From the NCBI GenBank assembly GCA_020523885.1, contig JAJAPY010000005.1:99536-163535 (forward strand): a stretch of 64,000 nt of DNA. Reading direction: 5' to 3'. The DNA is from Candidatus Liberimonas magnetica. GTDB taxonomy: Bacteria > Elusimicrobiota > Endomicrobiia > Endomicrobiales > JAFGIL01. Position numbers and translations under genes: made by a program. Each line of letters starts with the position of its first letter. Position 1 is the first letter of the stretch. The notes below the pieces were generated by a model. The model had not been told where the DNA came from. It saw only the letters and a list, made by a program, of their open reading frames with translations, and made no database searches. This document shows, one piece after another, positions 1 through 9,657 of the stretch.

Positions 1-2
1 GC

Positions 3-3000
3 GGAATGGCTGGTATAAACACGATAGAAGGGCAGGTGAAGTATCCTGAAGGCGTTACAGGAAGCCCTAAAATTATTGTAAAGGCTTATGATATGTATAA
101 CCCGGCCAGTGAATACAAAAAGGAAATTTACGGACTTGGATACTATAAAATAGAGAATGTTCCGGATATACAGAACTGCGTAGTTGAAGCCTTTGTTGAC
201 TACAACTGGGACTGGATGGCAAACGCAAGTGAACCAAAAGCAAAATCATCTGCATTTTCAATAGCTTCTTCAAGCGGAGTGGGCGGCAAAGTTACCAAAG
301 ACCTTGAACTTGCAAAGCAGGAACTTACAAAAACAAGTATAATAACTACTATAAGAATAAGCGTCACGGATGAAAACAACCCGGAAGCATCTTTAAGCGG
401 TGCGGATGTAATTATGTATGATCCCGGAAATTTTGATGATTGGATGCCGGAAAACGATGTTTTCATTTCAAGCAAGACCACAACCGCATGGAAAGGAACA
501 GGCTACAATAAATATAATGTAGAGTTCCCTTCAGTTACGGTCACGGTGTCACCGGACGGCGGGCCGTGGTATAACTACCAGTTCAAGGTTATAAAGAACG
601 GGTATAAGTTTAACAGTATAGGCCAGTCTTTTTCAAGCTGGGATAACAGCCAGGTTAAAAATATGTATATTTCAATGAAGTCAAAACCTGCAGTTACGGT
701 TTCAAATATTGATATAACACCAGCTTCAAAAGAGATAACCCCGGACAATGACGGCAATGACGACAGGGCAAGCTTCAAGTTTAAATACTCGGTTGCCACA
801 ACCCAGCCAAGCTGGGACAACGGCGCTCAGGCAAAACTTATCATAGATACAAACAAGGACGGCAAATACGAGCCGATGAACTGGAGCATATTCGTGTATA
901 TAGACGGGAAACAGTTTATTAAGTGGAATGCAATAGATCAAAAACCGGATCCAAACATTTTCATTGACTTTATGAACCCGGATTATACTAAACTGAAAGG
1001 CCCGATTTCATGGGAAGAACAGGACAAGTATTCAGCCGGCTATGATGCCACTATGGAATGGTGGATAGATTCCTGGAACCTGAAGTTAGACGGCAATTCA
1101 ATGTCGCAGGATGTTGAAATGGTCTGGGAAGGCAGGGACAACCGCTGGCAGCCGCTTAAAAACAGCACATACAACTGGAAACTTCAGCTTAACGACCAGA
1201 GCGCAAGTGAGGCTAAATTTGGCGTGTTGTACAGCACAACCGGTGTTATAAAAATTAAAACGTCGTCTATAAAAGGCTATGTTATGCAACCCGATGGCAC
1301 AACTCCTATAGAAGGCGCAAAGGTGAATGCAGGCGGCCCTATGGCGTGGGGAGAAACCTATACCGATTCAACAGGGCTTTTTGAAATCGCGGGCCTTAGG
1401 GTTTCAGGCACAAACGAGTTTTACTTTTTGTCAGCAGAAGCTAAAGGGTTTACAAGAAAAGAAATGAACAACCTTGTTATACCTGCTTCAGGGACATTGA
1501 CGCTAACTGACCCGATAAAGCTTGATGCAGGCGTAAAATTGTCTGGCAACTTGATAATACCCAACCCGCCGAAGAAAGGGAGTTTAAGGGACAACATGGG
1601 CAACCAGATATTTGACCTGTGGGGAAGGGTAGAAGTATGGCGCACGGACGGCCCGGGCTGGTACAGTGCTGAAGTAAGGGTGCCTCTATCAAGCGGAACT
1701 TTATCTCAGCTGTCAGCTCCGTACGATATATACCTTGAACCAGGCAATTTTTCAATGCAGGTTAATCTGCAGGGTTATGTGTCAAAAACCATAGATATTG
1801 AAATAAAGAGCGCTGCAAAAACGCAGGATGTTGAGATGACTAAATCAGCTGTGCTTACCGGCGTGATTAAACTGCCTGTAACTACGCTTGCCGAAGTTAC
1901 TGCTTTGCAGGAAGAAGCCCAGAAAAAAGGATACTGGGGCGGGTTATGGATGAACATACACGGTGAGTCAAAGGACAGGAAGTTCAGCTGCGGTACTGGC
2001 ATCAGCTTTGACTTCTTTGAACTGCAGAACTCGACTACTTATGCAAAGAACTTTATGATGGACACGCTTATACCCGGTACAACATATACATTTACAGTAG
2101 AATCAAACGGCGTGTTTGCCATGAACCAGTTCACGTTAACTATGCCTAAATCAGGCGTAAAAAACGTCGGAACGATTTCTCTTGGTTACGGCGCAAAACT
2201 TACAGGAAGCATAGTAATAGGCGATGTTTTGGGAGAGAAGATAGAAGCCGTTAAATACGGAGGCGGGTATACGTCTATGATGGGTACAACCCCTGTTCAG
2301 GGTGTTCCTATCTGGCTTGACATACAGAACACAAACACTTACAGCTACCACGGAACAGAAGTAAGGATTTCTTCTTCAGCTGCAGGCACTTATTCATACG
2401 AAATAAGGGGCCTTTCAAGCGGGTGGCACGAAATAGACATGCATGGAATACAGGGTGCTGACATAACGCCGTCGCTTGAGTCAAGAAAGGTCTATGTGTC
2501 AACAGTTACAAATACCATGTCCAACCCGGCCATAGCTCCAACTATAACTATAAAAAATCCAACCGGTATTTTAAAAGGAGCTATTACCAACTCATCCGGC
2601 AAGGATGTTGACTGGACGAAAGTTGCTGTAACAGTAGTAACTTTAGGGAAAGAGGGAGGCAGCCCTACCCCTCTAAACGTTGAGAGCGACGGCACATTTA
2701 CAGTAAATGAACTGATGACTACCGACTATATAGTTTGGGGAACCGAGTATGATGTAAAACCCGGCGAAGGTGTCGGCATGTTTGGAGTGCCAAGCGGCAA
2801 GGTTTCAACTTTCATGAAACTTGTTGCAACGCAGAGCGGCGGCGCTACCACATATCTTACCGCTGATTTAAAACCTGCGTCAACTATATACCTGAGGTTA
2901 TACAGCGCTTCACCGGCAACGATTACGGATATAATCGCAAAAACTACAACTTATATGGGCAATTCCGACGGCCAGAATTTCGGCATATCTCGCATACAGT

Positions 3001-6000
3001 CTATAACCCTGAGGAAGCTTGCCGAGCAGATGGAACAGATGGAATCAGGAAGTTCTAAGGAAAAGGTAATAGTTGACGGTGAAGAAATTGATACACATAC
3101 GAAAGCAAAAGAAATAGCTTTTGAAGGCATCCTTGTTGAAAGCCTTACAACTGCAAATACGGTTGTATTTAAATTAAACGGGCTTGAAAAAGGCATATAT
3201 TTTGCCTATCCTATGGTAAATTTCAAGATGATTGACTGGAATGAGCAAGGGAATACAGGATCGAATACGGGTCCGAATACAGGACCAACAGTTACTTCAA
3301 CAACCGGCGGCTCCGACACCATGGGTGGAACGTATAACTATGGCCCGAGGTATAAGGTTGTAGAATATGCCTATGCCAGCTCGCCTATGGACAAATACAT
3401 AGTCCTGGATGAGAACACCGAAGAATACGCGGATTTTACACTTGGAGACGGGCTCACATTAAACGGTTCCATAACAAGGCCGTCCGGAAACTACACGTCA
3501 GCGCAGACAGTGGAAGTAACCCTCAGGAACGCTGTCACAAACGATGCGATTTATACAAAAACCGTTACATACAGCACAACTACAAGGGTAAACACGCAGT
3601 CATATACATTTGATAAGGTAGGGGCAGGCAAGTATATCCTGGTTGCAAAATCTGCGGATTATAAGGTATATACAAAATCCGTAGAGGTAACCAAGGTAAC
3701 CGGAACAGACACCCTTTCTGCTATCAAGCTTACAAAGGGAGCGACACTTACGGGCCAGATAGTTAATGAAGACGGAACCGGGATTTCTGAAGGCGCATAT
3801 ATTCAGTGCGAAGCCTACCCGTATGTGGAAGGCTCATACATGAATTCCGGCATGTCTAACGTTACCATATCAAGCGAAACAGCTACAAGGGGTGTGTTTA
3901 CATTCCCGAACCTGCCCGGCGGCACCTACCAGGTGAAAGCCTCAATGACAAGCGGCGCGAAGTTAAACCTGGTTGCAAAAGTGAAAGCCGGAATAACTGT
4001 GCCTGATTCAGAAACCACGGTTGATGTGGGCTCATTGATACTTAAAAAAGCCACTTCAATAAAAGGAACGGTGAAAAATACAAGCGGCACACCGCTTTCA
4101 AACATCCGTGTTCAGGCATACCCGCTTGATTCGCAGAGGAAAGAAAACAACGAGCTTGAGACAAAGACTGATAAAGACGGCGTGTTCATGATAAAAGGCG
4201 TGGACTCAAGCATAAAGAACTGGTCAGTTAAAGTAAATGCCAGAGAAGAAGACCCGACAAAGAGGGCAGAGCTTAAAGTAAACTACGGGACAGCCTTAAG
4301 GTTCATAGATGTTACAGCAAAGACGGACCTTGGCACGATATCGTTGTCTGCTTCCAATGCTTCGGTGGCTGGAACGGTAAAGACTCCGGACAATTCGCAG
4401 ATAACGCTGCCTTTCCCTGTAGAGGGAATAAACAATGCGGATTTCCCAGCGGCTCTTGTCATACTTCAGTCGCAGGAAGACCTTGCTACAGGCGACCCGA
4501 TGAGCGGCACAAAAGTTATTTCTGCTGGTTCCGGGGAGTTTGTAATAGACGGGGTAGTTTCAGGCAACTATACGCTGAAAATATTTGCAAAGAAGTTTGC
4601 CACGTATTCAAGCACAGTGACAGTTAAAGCCGGAATAAACGAACTAGGCGACATTATGCTTGCCAAAGGAGCCACGGTTTCAGGCTCGATACGCACGCAG
4701 ACAGGAAAGAAGGTATCAAAGAGCGATGCAAGCATGGTAGTAGCTGCAACAAGGGATTTCAAGAAAGTTGTCTTCGGTTCGCTTGCAATAAACCCGACAA
4801 CGCTTGAAGTGGACAACTACGAGATAGTGGGCCTTGAACCGGGAGTAAACTATTTCCTTGTGCTTGTGGCGCCGCAGACAGGAAAGGTGTATGTTGACCT
4901 GAAATCAACGGCAGCTGCAACCAATGCAACATATATTAACCACCCGATAGTGTACAAGAAAATACCTCCGATGTTTGAAGCAAAGGCATTTAAGACAACA
5001 TTGGCAGGCAGTATCTTAAAAGGCGAGATGACTATACAGGGCCAGACTATCAAGTTTAAAGGGATATTCGACGATTACGATGTAGACCTCTCCCAGATAA
5101 GCACGACCCAGACCTACGACATCTATTTCATACTCTCGTTTATCTCGCAGCCTGTAATGGAAGAAACAGCAGGCGCGATAGTTTCAACAACGACAGCGTC
5201 AACCGGCGTTTATGTGCCTATGAGCCTTGCTGATTCCCGGAAAGCTCTTTCTATTGCCTATATACCTTCAGCCGCAGATATAACGGCCGGGTATTTTGAG
5301 TTGAAGTTCAGCGGCCGGAATTCAGAAGGGTTGGTGGGTAATGATACGTACAAGTTCTACATAGGAGAAGACGGAAGGTCAGAGAAAGTCGTAAACCCGA
5401 TGATAGGCGGAAATATAGCGCTCGGTGAAGGGGACAGCACCGGTATAGACGTACCGTCCGGAGTGGAGTTTGAAGGCTCGGATAACGATATAGCGATATC
5501 AAGCGGAGTAAAGGCTCAGGTTATAAAGGTGTTAAGCGAAACCGTTGTGCTTGCAGGCCCGGGTACAAGGTTTGGGCCGAAGAAGTATGCGCCGCAATGT
5601 TTCTCCACGAAACTTGCAAACCCAAGCTCGTATCCGACAGGCGGGACGCTTATGAGCAGTATTTACGACCTGCAGGTCAAGCTTGTGTCAGGGCCGCTTG
5701 CAACGATAGCGTCAAACAGCTCGGTAGGCGTTAAGATACAGATATCTTCGGCTGCCCTAAATGTTGCGGACCAGAACGACCTTGGGCTGTATCATTATGA
5801 TACAGGGACATCTAAATGGGTGCCTGAAGCGACCGGCACAAGTGCGGCAGCTAACATAGACTGGAGCAACCTGCTCTTGAGCATGAACGTAAGCCATTTC
5901 TCGAAGTTTGCAGTGTTCTATGTGCCTGGATCAGCCCCTGTAGTGGTATCTTCGAGCACGGTTGCAACCGACCTTTCAAATGTGATATTCTATCCTAACC

Positions 6001-6278
6001 CGTATAAGTCAGGGGTAACAAGTTATGACGGGGCCGATGGGGTTAAAGATAAGATCAACATAAAGAACCTGACAGCAAGGGCAAAGCTGAAGATCTACAA
6101 TATAGCAGGAGAACTGGTTGGCGATTATGACAAGAACGATGCGACTTCCGGGACTTTGCAGTGGGATATGATGAACAAAGACGATAAGAAACTGGCAAGC
6201 GGGGTGTACATATATTACATTACAAATCCCGATAACAGTGCTCACAAAGCTGTCGGCAAATTTGCTATAATAAAATAA
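3..6278 (+). CDS. Giant modular cell-surface protein (5'-truncated by window edge)
   Basis: The reading frame is open from the first bases, and the first ATG (base 6) lacks a signal peptide and an SD site. The paralogue at 10980-21854 has 1,555 residues before the equivalent point, so the true start is probably upstream. About 2,090 residues are visible. Near residue 235 there is a module with an acidic DNDGNDD stretch (Ca2+-site-like). From residue ~420 a long series of carboxypeptidase-regulatory-like/prealbumin-like beta modules follows, with recurring 'IKGxV...G.PI.GA.V' openings. The last ~100 residues (YPNPYK...ASGVYIYYI) resemble an FlgD-Ig/T9SS type-A sorting domain. Likely role: secreted or outer-surface structural or adhesive protein; no enzymatic motif was seen. 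It is followed by a heptad hairpin and a FecR-domain gene. The function is inferred only from architecture. Confidence 0.85.
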   Translation, partial: GMAGINTIEGQVKYPEGVTGSPKIIVKAYDMYNPASEYKKEIYGLGYYKIENVPDIQNCVVEAFVDYNWDWMANASEPKAKSSAFSIASSSGVGGKVTKDLELAKQELTKTSIITTIRISVTDENNPEASLSGADVIMYDPGNFDDWMPENDVFISSKTTTAWKGTGYNKYNVEFPSVTVTVSPDGGPWYNYQFKVIKNGYKFNSIGQSFSSWDNSQVKNMYISMKSKPAVTVSNIDITPASKEITPDNDGNDDRASFKFKYSVATTQPSWDNGAQAKLIIDTNKDGKYEPMNWSIFVYIDGKQFIKWNAIDQKPDPNIFIDFMNPDYTKLKGPISWEEQDKYSAGYDATMEWWIDSWNLKLDGNSMSQDVEMVWEGRDNRWQPLKNSTYNWKLQLNDQSASEAKFGVLYSTTGVIKIKTSSIKGYVMQPDGTTPIEGAKVNAGGPMAWGETYTDSTGLFEIAGLRVSGTNEFYFLSAEAKGFTRKEMNNLVIPASGTLTLTDPIKLDAGVKLSGNLIIPNPPKKGSLRDNMGNQIFDLWGRVEVWRTDGPGWYSAEVRVPLSSGTLSQLSAPYDIYLEPGNFSMQVNLQGYVSKTIDIEIKSAAKTQDVEMTKSAVLTGVIKLPVTTLAEVTALQEEAQKKGYWGGLWMNIHGESKDRKFSCGTGISFDFFELQNSTTYAKNFMMDTLIPGTTYTFTVESNGVFAMNQFTLTMPKSGVKNVGTISLGYGAKLTGSIVIGDVLGEKIEAVKYGGGYTSMMGTTPVQGVPIWLDIQNTNTYSYHGTEVRISSSAAGTYSYEIRGLSSGWHEIDMHGIQGADITPSLESRKVYVSTVTNTMSNPAIAPTITIKNPTGILKGAITNSSGKDVDWTKVAVTVVTLGKEGGSPTPLNVESDGTFTVNELMTTDYIVWGTEYDVKPGEGVGMFGVPSGKVSTFMKLVATQSGGATTYLTADLKPASTIYLRLYSASPATITDIIAKTTTYMGNSDGQNFGISRIQSITLRKLAEQMEQMESGSSKEKVIVDGEEIDTHTKAKEIAFEGILVESLTTANTVVFKLNGLEKGIYFAYPMVNFKMIDWNEQGNTGSNTGPNTGPTVTSTTGGSDTMGGTYNYGPRYKVVEYAYASSPMDKYIVLDENTEEYADFTLGDGLTLNGSITRPSGNYTSAQTVEVTLRNAVTNDAIYTKTVTYSTTTRVNTQSYTFDKVGAGKYILVAKSADYKVYTKSVEVTKVTGTDTLSAIKLTKGATLTGQIVNEDGTGISEGAYIQCEAYPYVEGSYMNSGMSNVTISSETATRGVFTFPNLPGGTYQVKASMTSGAKLNLVAKVKAGITVPDSETTVDVGSLILKKATSIKGTVKNTSGTPLSNIRVQAYPLDSQRKENNELETKTDKDGVFMIKGVDSSIKNWSVKVNAREEDPTKRAELKVNYGTALRFIDVTAKTDLGTISLSASNASVAGTVKTPDNSQITLPFPVEGINNADFPAALVILQSQEDLATGDPMSGTKVISAGSGEFVIDGVVSGNYTLKIFAKKFATYSSTVTVKAGINELGDIMLAKGATVSGSIRTQTGKKVSKSDASMVVAATRDFKKVVFGSLAINPTTLEVDNYEIVGLEPGVNYFLVLVAPQTGKVYVDLKSTAAATNATYINHPIVYKKIPPMFEAKAFKTTLAGSILKGEMTIQGQTIKFKGIFDDYDVDLSQISTTQTYDIYFILSFISQPVMEETAGAIVSTTTASTGVYVPMSLADSRKALSIAYIPSAADITAGYFELKFSGRNSEGLVGNDTYKFYIGEDGRSEKVVNPMIGGNIALGEGDSTGIDVPSGVEFEGSDNDIAISSGVKAQVIKVLSETVVLAGPGTRFGPKKYAPQCFSTKLANPSSYPTGGTLMSSIYDLQVKLVSGPLATIASNSSVGVKIQISSAALNVADQNDLGLYHYDTGTSKWVPEATGTSAAANIDWSNLLLSMNVSHFSKFAVFYVPGSAPVVVSSSTVATDLSNVIFYPNPYKSGVTSYDGADGVKDKINIKNLTARAKLKIYNIAGELVGDYDKNDATSGTLQWDMMNKDDKKLASGVYIYYITNPDNSAHKAVGKFAIIK

Positions 6279-6285
6279 AGAAAAC

Positions 6286-6363
6286 AGCGGATAGCGTTTA
6301 GCGTAGAGCGGATAGGAAAGTCAATGACTTTAACTATACGCTAAACGCTATGCGCTCTACGCT
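6286..6363. repeat. Heptad-word hairpin, AGCGNNN family (copy 1)
   Basis: The left arm 6286-6315 is four 7-nt words (agcggat, agcgttt, agcgtag, agcggat) plus AG. The right arm 6334-6363 read in reverse complement is again four words of the form AGCGNNN (agcgtag, agcgcat, agcgttt, agcgtat) plus AG. It lies between the giant gene and the FecR gene. The arms pair word against word with mismatches confined to the last three bases of each word. It could act as a transcript-end hairpin; no T-tract follows. Confidence 0.8.
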
Positions 6364-6383
6364 AAAAATTATGGGAGGGTTTT

Positions 6384-7835
6384 ATGAAAAAGTTAGCTAT
6401 GCTGGTGTTGTCGATGTTTTTGTGCACCGCGGTGCTTGAGGCTGCAAAACCCATCAAAGCGGTCATCTCAAAAACTAGGGGCGAGGTTTTGGTAAAAATT
6501 GACGACAATTCTGCCTGGAAAAAGGGTTATGAGTCTATGCCGTTAGATGAAAATGCAACCCTTAAAACTAATTGGTGGGGAAATGTAACCCTTACCTTGA
6601 ACGACGGCAGCAAGATAAGCGTAAAAGGGAACTCCCAGATAAAACTAAATAACCTTGGCGACAGCGACCGCACGGTTGAGCAGCAGAAAGGCAAATCCAT
6701 TTTCAAGATAAATAAAATGTGGGGAGGCAAGAAGTTCCAGTGCAAAACACCGGTTGCCGTATGTTCTGTCCGCGGCACAGAGTTCGGTGTTGAAGTTGGC
6801 GACGACAACTCATCCACCTTTAAGGTGTACAGCGGGCTTGTGGATGTGATGGGTGGAAAAGACACGATAACCTTAAACCCGAATGAGAAGATAGATGTCA
6901 AAGAAAATATCCCGATGGGTGCGCCTACAGCTTTCTCTGCAAGCGACAACAAAGAAAAAGGCGAGATTGTAAAATCGGCTATAGCCCAGAACGCGGGCCT
7001 TGAAGTCTCTGCAGACATGACAAAGGAAGCGATACAGAAAGCTGCTGCGGACGAAATGCGGCTTGCCGAGTACCAGCAGGGCAAAACCATAGTTGACGCC
7101 TTCGGACAGCGTGTAAGGATTCAGGAATACATAGTAAGGACCGCTGTTGACCAGTATAAGCTTGTGGTCTTAAATGAAAGAAATGCAAGATACGATTATT
7201 TTACCAACAAACAGACATTTAATACCACTCTTCCTACGGATTTATCGGTTGCAAACAAAGCCTGGAGAGAATGGAATGACGGTGCAAAAACAACCACTCC
7301 TTCGTATTACCTGACAGCTAACGAATCAGCGGCATCAAATACCAAGGATATCGTGACTTGGGGTTACACCGGCGGCCATACAACCGGGGCAACCGGTTCA
7401 GGAGCTCATTTTTATAACGGCTATTATTTCAAAATAAACGGAAATTCTAAGATAGCCTATAACCCTACGACCGCAGGCGGTACTGCAAACTCAACAAGCG
7501 ATATTACCTGGTCAGTAGTCGGCACGAATATGGCCCACAGCGCGTTCCTTACCTGGTGGGATGCAAATATTGTTATAGACACTCCTTCCGGAGCAGACAA
7601 AATGCATACAAGCATGGATGTTGCAAATTTCGGGAACGGCACTTCTTATAAAGAACAATATTATACGATTACAGACCTTGGCAAGATAGCTTCTTCTTCA
7701 GATTATTCAAAGAACGGGGCCTATGCCTATAACCAGGAAATGGTATTATCAGGAAGCGAGTTCACCGGAACAGACGGAAAAATAGATATCTGCGTGGAAC
7801 CCAAGATATTTCGTGACGCCGGCCTGATAAAATAA
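6384..7835 (+). CDS. Secreted FecR-domain protein
   Basis: 483 aa, with SD GGGAGGG just before the ATG. Residues 1-20 form a signal peptide (MKK, hydrophobic core, cleavage near LEA|AKP). Residues ~25-165 carry a FecR-type beta domain ('AVISKTRGEVLVK', 'TLNDGSKISVKGNSQI', 'TPVAVCSVRGTEFGVEV'). In such proteins this domain is periplasmic, and here it is not attached to an anti-sigma membrane segment. A short helical linker (~195-260) leads to a ~220-residue C-terminal region without a recognised family. It sits between the two giant surface-protein genes, which suggests an envelope role alongside them; the ligand is unknown. There is no adjacent ECF sigma gene, so classical Fec signalling is unlikely. 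Confidence 0.8.
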   Translation: MKKLAMLVLSMFLCTAVLEAAKPIKAVISKTRGEVLVKIDDNSAWKKGYESMPLDENATLKTNWWGNVTLTLNDGSKISVKGNSQIKLNNLGDSDRTVEQQKGKSIFKINKMWGGKKFQCKTPVAVCSVRGTEFGVEVGDDNSSTFKVYSGLVDVMGGKDTITLNPNEKIDVKENIPMGAPTAFSASDNKEKGEIVKSAIAQNAGLEVSADMTKEAIQKAAADEMRLAEYQQGKTIVDAFGQRVRIQEYIVRTAVDQYKLVVLNERNARYDYFTNKQTFNTTLPTDLSVANKAWREWNDGAKTTTPSYYLTANESAASNTKDIVTWGYTGGHTTGATGSGAHFYNGYYFKINGNSKIAYNPTTAGGTANSTSDITWSVVGTNMAHSAFLTWWDANIVIDTPSGADKMHTSMDVANFGNGTSYKEQYYTITDLGKIASSSDYSKNGAYAYNQEMVLSGSEFTGTDGKIDICVEPKIFRDAGLIK

Positions 7836-7841
7836 ACCGTA

Positions 7842-7860
7842 TTCCACCTCGGAGGTGGAA
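7842..7860. promoter_or_regulatory. Perfect 8-bp-arm palindrome before hicB
   Basis: TTCCACCT/AGGTGGAA arms separated by CGG, placed 6 bp after the FecR stop codon. The right arm contains an SD-like GGAGGTGG, and a GTG at 7855 lies within it. It could be a HicB autoregulatory operator, a translational hairpin hiding the SD, or the 3' hairpin of the FecR gene. Sequence alone does not decide between these. Confidence 0.45.
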
Positions 7861-7872
7861 CTGGGTAAAATT

Positions 7873-8097
7873 ATGGATAAAAAGTATTCGGCTATTTACG
7901 AGAAAAGAGGGAAATGGTATATTGGCTATATAAAAGAATTAGCCGGAGTAAATAGCCAGGGGAAAACCCTTAAAGAAGTTAAAAGGAATTTAAAGGAAGC
8001 TTTAAATTTAGTTTTAGACGCAAAAGAAAAGTTGTCTTATGATGACAAAATGCCAGATAAGGTATTTAGAGAATCCATTTTTACCATTGGTAAATGA
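7873..8097 (+). CDS. hicB: HicB-like antitoxin
   Basis: 74 aa from ATG 7873, giving the usual HicB opening (MDKKYSAIYEKRGKWYIGYI). An in-frame GTG at 7855 would add six residues; no start is clearly favoured by spacing from the SD at 7851-7858. The N-terminal half is the degenerate RNase-H-like HicB fold ('YSAIYEKRGKWYIGYIKEL.GVNSQGKTLKEVKRNLKEAL'). There is little room for a C-terminal DNA-binding domain, so this is a short-form HicB. HicB proteins bind and neutralise HicA. It overlaps hicA by 4 nt (ATGA), which implies translational coupling, and the antitoxin comes first. Confidence 0.8.
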   Translation: MDKKYSAIYEKRGKWYIGYIKELAGVNSQGKTLKEVKRNLKEALNLVLDAKEKLSYDDKMPDKVFRESIFTIGK

Positions 8098-8279
8098 AAA
8101 GGAAAGAGCTGGTTTACTATTTACGGATACATAGTTGCGTACTTTTGAGAGAAGGGAAAAGGCATAGTGTATTTGTAAATTTAAATAATGACAAAGTTTC
8201 AACGGTTCCAAGGCACAAAGAGATAAATGATTTTTTGGCAAAAAAGATATGCAGGGATTTAGAAATAAAAGAATTATAA
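8094..8279 (+). CDS. hicA: HicA-like mRNA interferase toxin
   Basis: 61 aa, a normal length for HicA. HicA toxins are small dsRBD-fold ribonucleases that cut mRNA. The expected pattern is visible: an N-terminal helix (KRKELVYYLRIH), the strand and catalytic-His segment 'LLREGKRHSVFVN' (His near residue 24), then 'STVPRHKEINDFLAKKICRDLEI'. It starts inside the hicB stop codon. The pair lies between a FecR-domain gene and an outer-membrane barrel gene in the same orientation, an unusual place for a toxin-antitoxin module; it may be transcribed with them. Confidence 0.82.
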   Translation: MKRKELVYYLRIHSCVLLREGKRHSVFVNLNNDKVSTVPRHKEINDFLAKKICRDLEIKEL

Positions 8280-8332
8280 ATAAATTTTGCAATTTGATTT
8301 TTTCATTTTGCAATAAATTTACGGAGGTAGGA

Positions 8333-9538
8333 ATGAAAAGGTTTTTGAGCATTTTAGCAGCGCTGTGTTTGTTGGTTGGTTCAAGTTACGCGGTTGATGT
8401 GGCGCCGGTACTTAACGCGTCTTTGTCCGGCGGGCAGAACACTTTTAAGGGAGATACCAGCAGTTTCAGCGGGAACCTTAACTTAAACATTATCCCGGCG
8501 CTGAAATACTCTGACAAGTTTTCGCTTATCCCGATGTATAACCTTGAATACAGGGAAATAAAGCAGGTAAAAGAGCTTGCCGACGGGAACATCCTGTTCC
8601 AGAAAGGCTTAAGCCATAACATAGCGATAAAACCTATATGGAGCCTTAAGGGAGACATGAAACTGAGGCTTCGTGCAGGCTATATGATACAGCAGTTAAA
8701 GGAAGCAGCAAGCGAAGATTTGTCAAGCGGAGCTTTTAACTACAGCAAGATTACCGCAGGGGCAGAAATAGCAAACGGCGACTCATACAGCGTCGGTATT
8801 AATATGTACAGCATCGCATACCCCAACTACGGCGACCTGGTGGCTAAAAACCCGGCTTTTTCCGTTGTCGCGACAAGCGCTCCAGTGCTCGGCAACAACA
8901 TCCTTGATTTTACAGCGTACGAACTTCTTACTACCAAAAAATTAAATCTCAGCAATTCAGTAATCCTTGACGCCACCCTGGACTATACGATAAAACAGTT
9001 CGGCGACCAGAAAACCGCTTCAGATATAAGCACGGTTTCAGGCACAAAGAGAAGCGATAATGCGCTTTTAATAAACCTGTTCCCGTCCATGGCCATAGTG
9101 CCCACAGGGCCCACCACAATGTTCGGCGGATTGAGCCTTAACTATGTAAATTATACTTCAAACCAGAATTATGCAGACCCTAAAGGCCCGAAGTTTACGT
9201 CCAACTACTATAATTACGGCGAAATAAAAATAGCCCCTATAATAAACCTGGCATTTAATAAAATACCTTTAAAAGTCGGGATAACCTATGAAATGGCCAT
9301 GAGGAACTATTCCGACAGGCTCACCCAGGACGTTAACGGCAATTATACCGCAGACAAGATGTATATAAACACAACGTATTTAATGGTAACTGCATCTTAT
9401 CCTGTGCTTGAGAATTTGAACATATTTTTAACTCCGAGCATGCTTACAAGCACGTCAAATATGAAATATGAAAGCGTTTACCAGTATAATTACGATGCAT
9501 CGAGCATCTTTGCAGGCGTAAATTATTCTTTTGAATAA
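8333..9538 (+). CDS. Outer-membrane beta-barrel-like protein
   Basis: 402 aa from ATG 8333, chosen because a strong SD (GGAGGTAG) sits 4 nt upstream and the protein then begins with a signal peptide (MKRFLSILAALCLLVGSSYA|VDV). A longer in-frame start at 8249 would overlap hicA and hide the signal. The mature part alternates short polar and aromatic strands ('YLMVTASYPVLENLNIFLTPSML', 'IFAGVNYSFE') and ends near an aromatic residue, as outer-membrane barrels do. No specific family was recognised. It lies directly upstream of the PorV-family gene and probably shares an envelope function with it. Confidence 0.7.
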   Translation: MKRFLSILAALCLLVGSSYAVDVAPVLNASLSGGQNTFKGDTSSFSGNLNLNIIPALKYSDKFSLIPMYNLEYREIKQVKELADGNILFQKGLSHNIAIKPIWSLKGDMKLRLRAGYMIQQLKEAASEDLSSGAFNYSKITAGAEIANGDSYSVGINMYSIAYPNYGDLVAKNPAFSVVATSAPVLGNNILDFTAYELLTTKKLNLSNSVILDATLDYTIKQFGDQKTASDISTVSGTKRSDNALLINLFPSMAIVPTGPTTMFGGLSLNYVNYTSNQNYADPKGPKFTSNYYNYGEIKIAPIINLAFNKIPLKVGITYEMAMRNYSDRLTQDVNGNYTADKMYINTTYLMVTASYPVLENLNIFLTPSMLTSTSNMKYESVYQYNYDASSIFAGVNYSFE

Positions 9539-9545
9539 AAAAGAC

Positions 9546-9638
9546 AGCGTAGAGCGTACAGCGTAGAGCGGATAGTAGAGTCAAAACAAGCTATGATTTT
9601 GATTTTTTCTATACGCTAAACGCTATCCGCTATCCGCT
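9546..9638. repeat. Heptad-word hairpin, AGCGNNN family (copy 2)
   Basis: Left arm 9546-9575: agcgtag, agcgtac, agcgtag, agcggat, AG. Right arm 9609-9638 in reverse complement: agcggat, agcggat, agcgttt, agcgtat, AG. Each arm is 30 nt of four heptads plus AG, the same layout as the copy at 6286-6363 but with a different order of words. It sits between the barrel gene and the PorV-family gene. Confidence 0.8.
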
Positions 9639-9657
9639 AGTTAATGGAGGTAGTAAA

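Noticed and set aside
6527-7090. 187-codon open frame on the minus strand inside the FecR-domain gene
   Set aside because: It is a shadow of the FecR gene: no SD, and a clear signal peptide and domain pattern exist on the plus strand.
6384-7835. FecR anti-sigma factor with an ECF sigma partner
   Set aside because: The protein has a signal peptide and no membrane anchor in the usual place, and no ECF sigma gene is adjacent.
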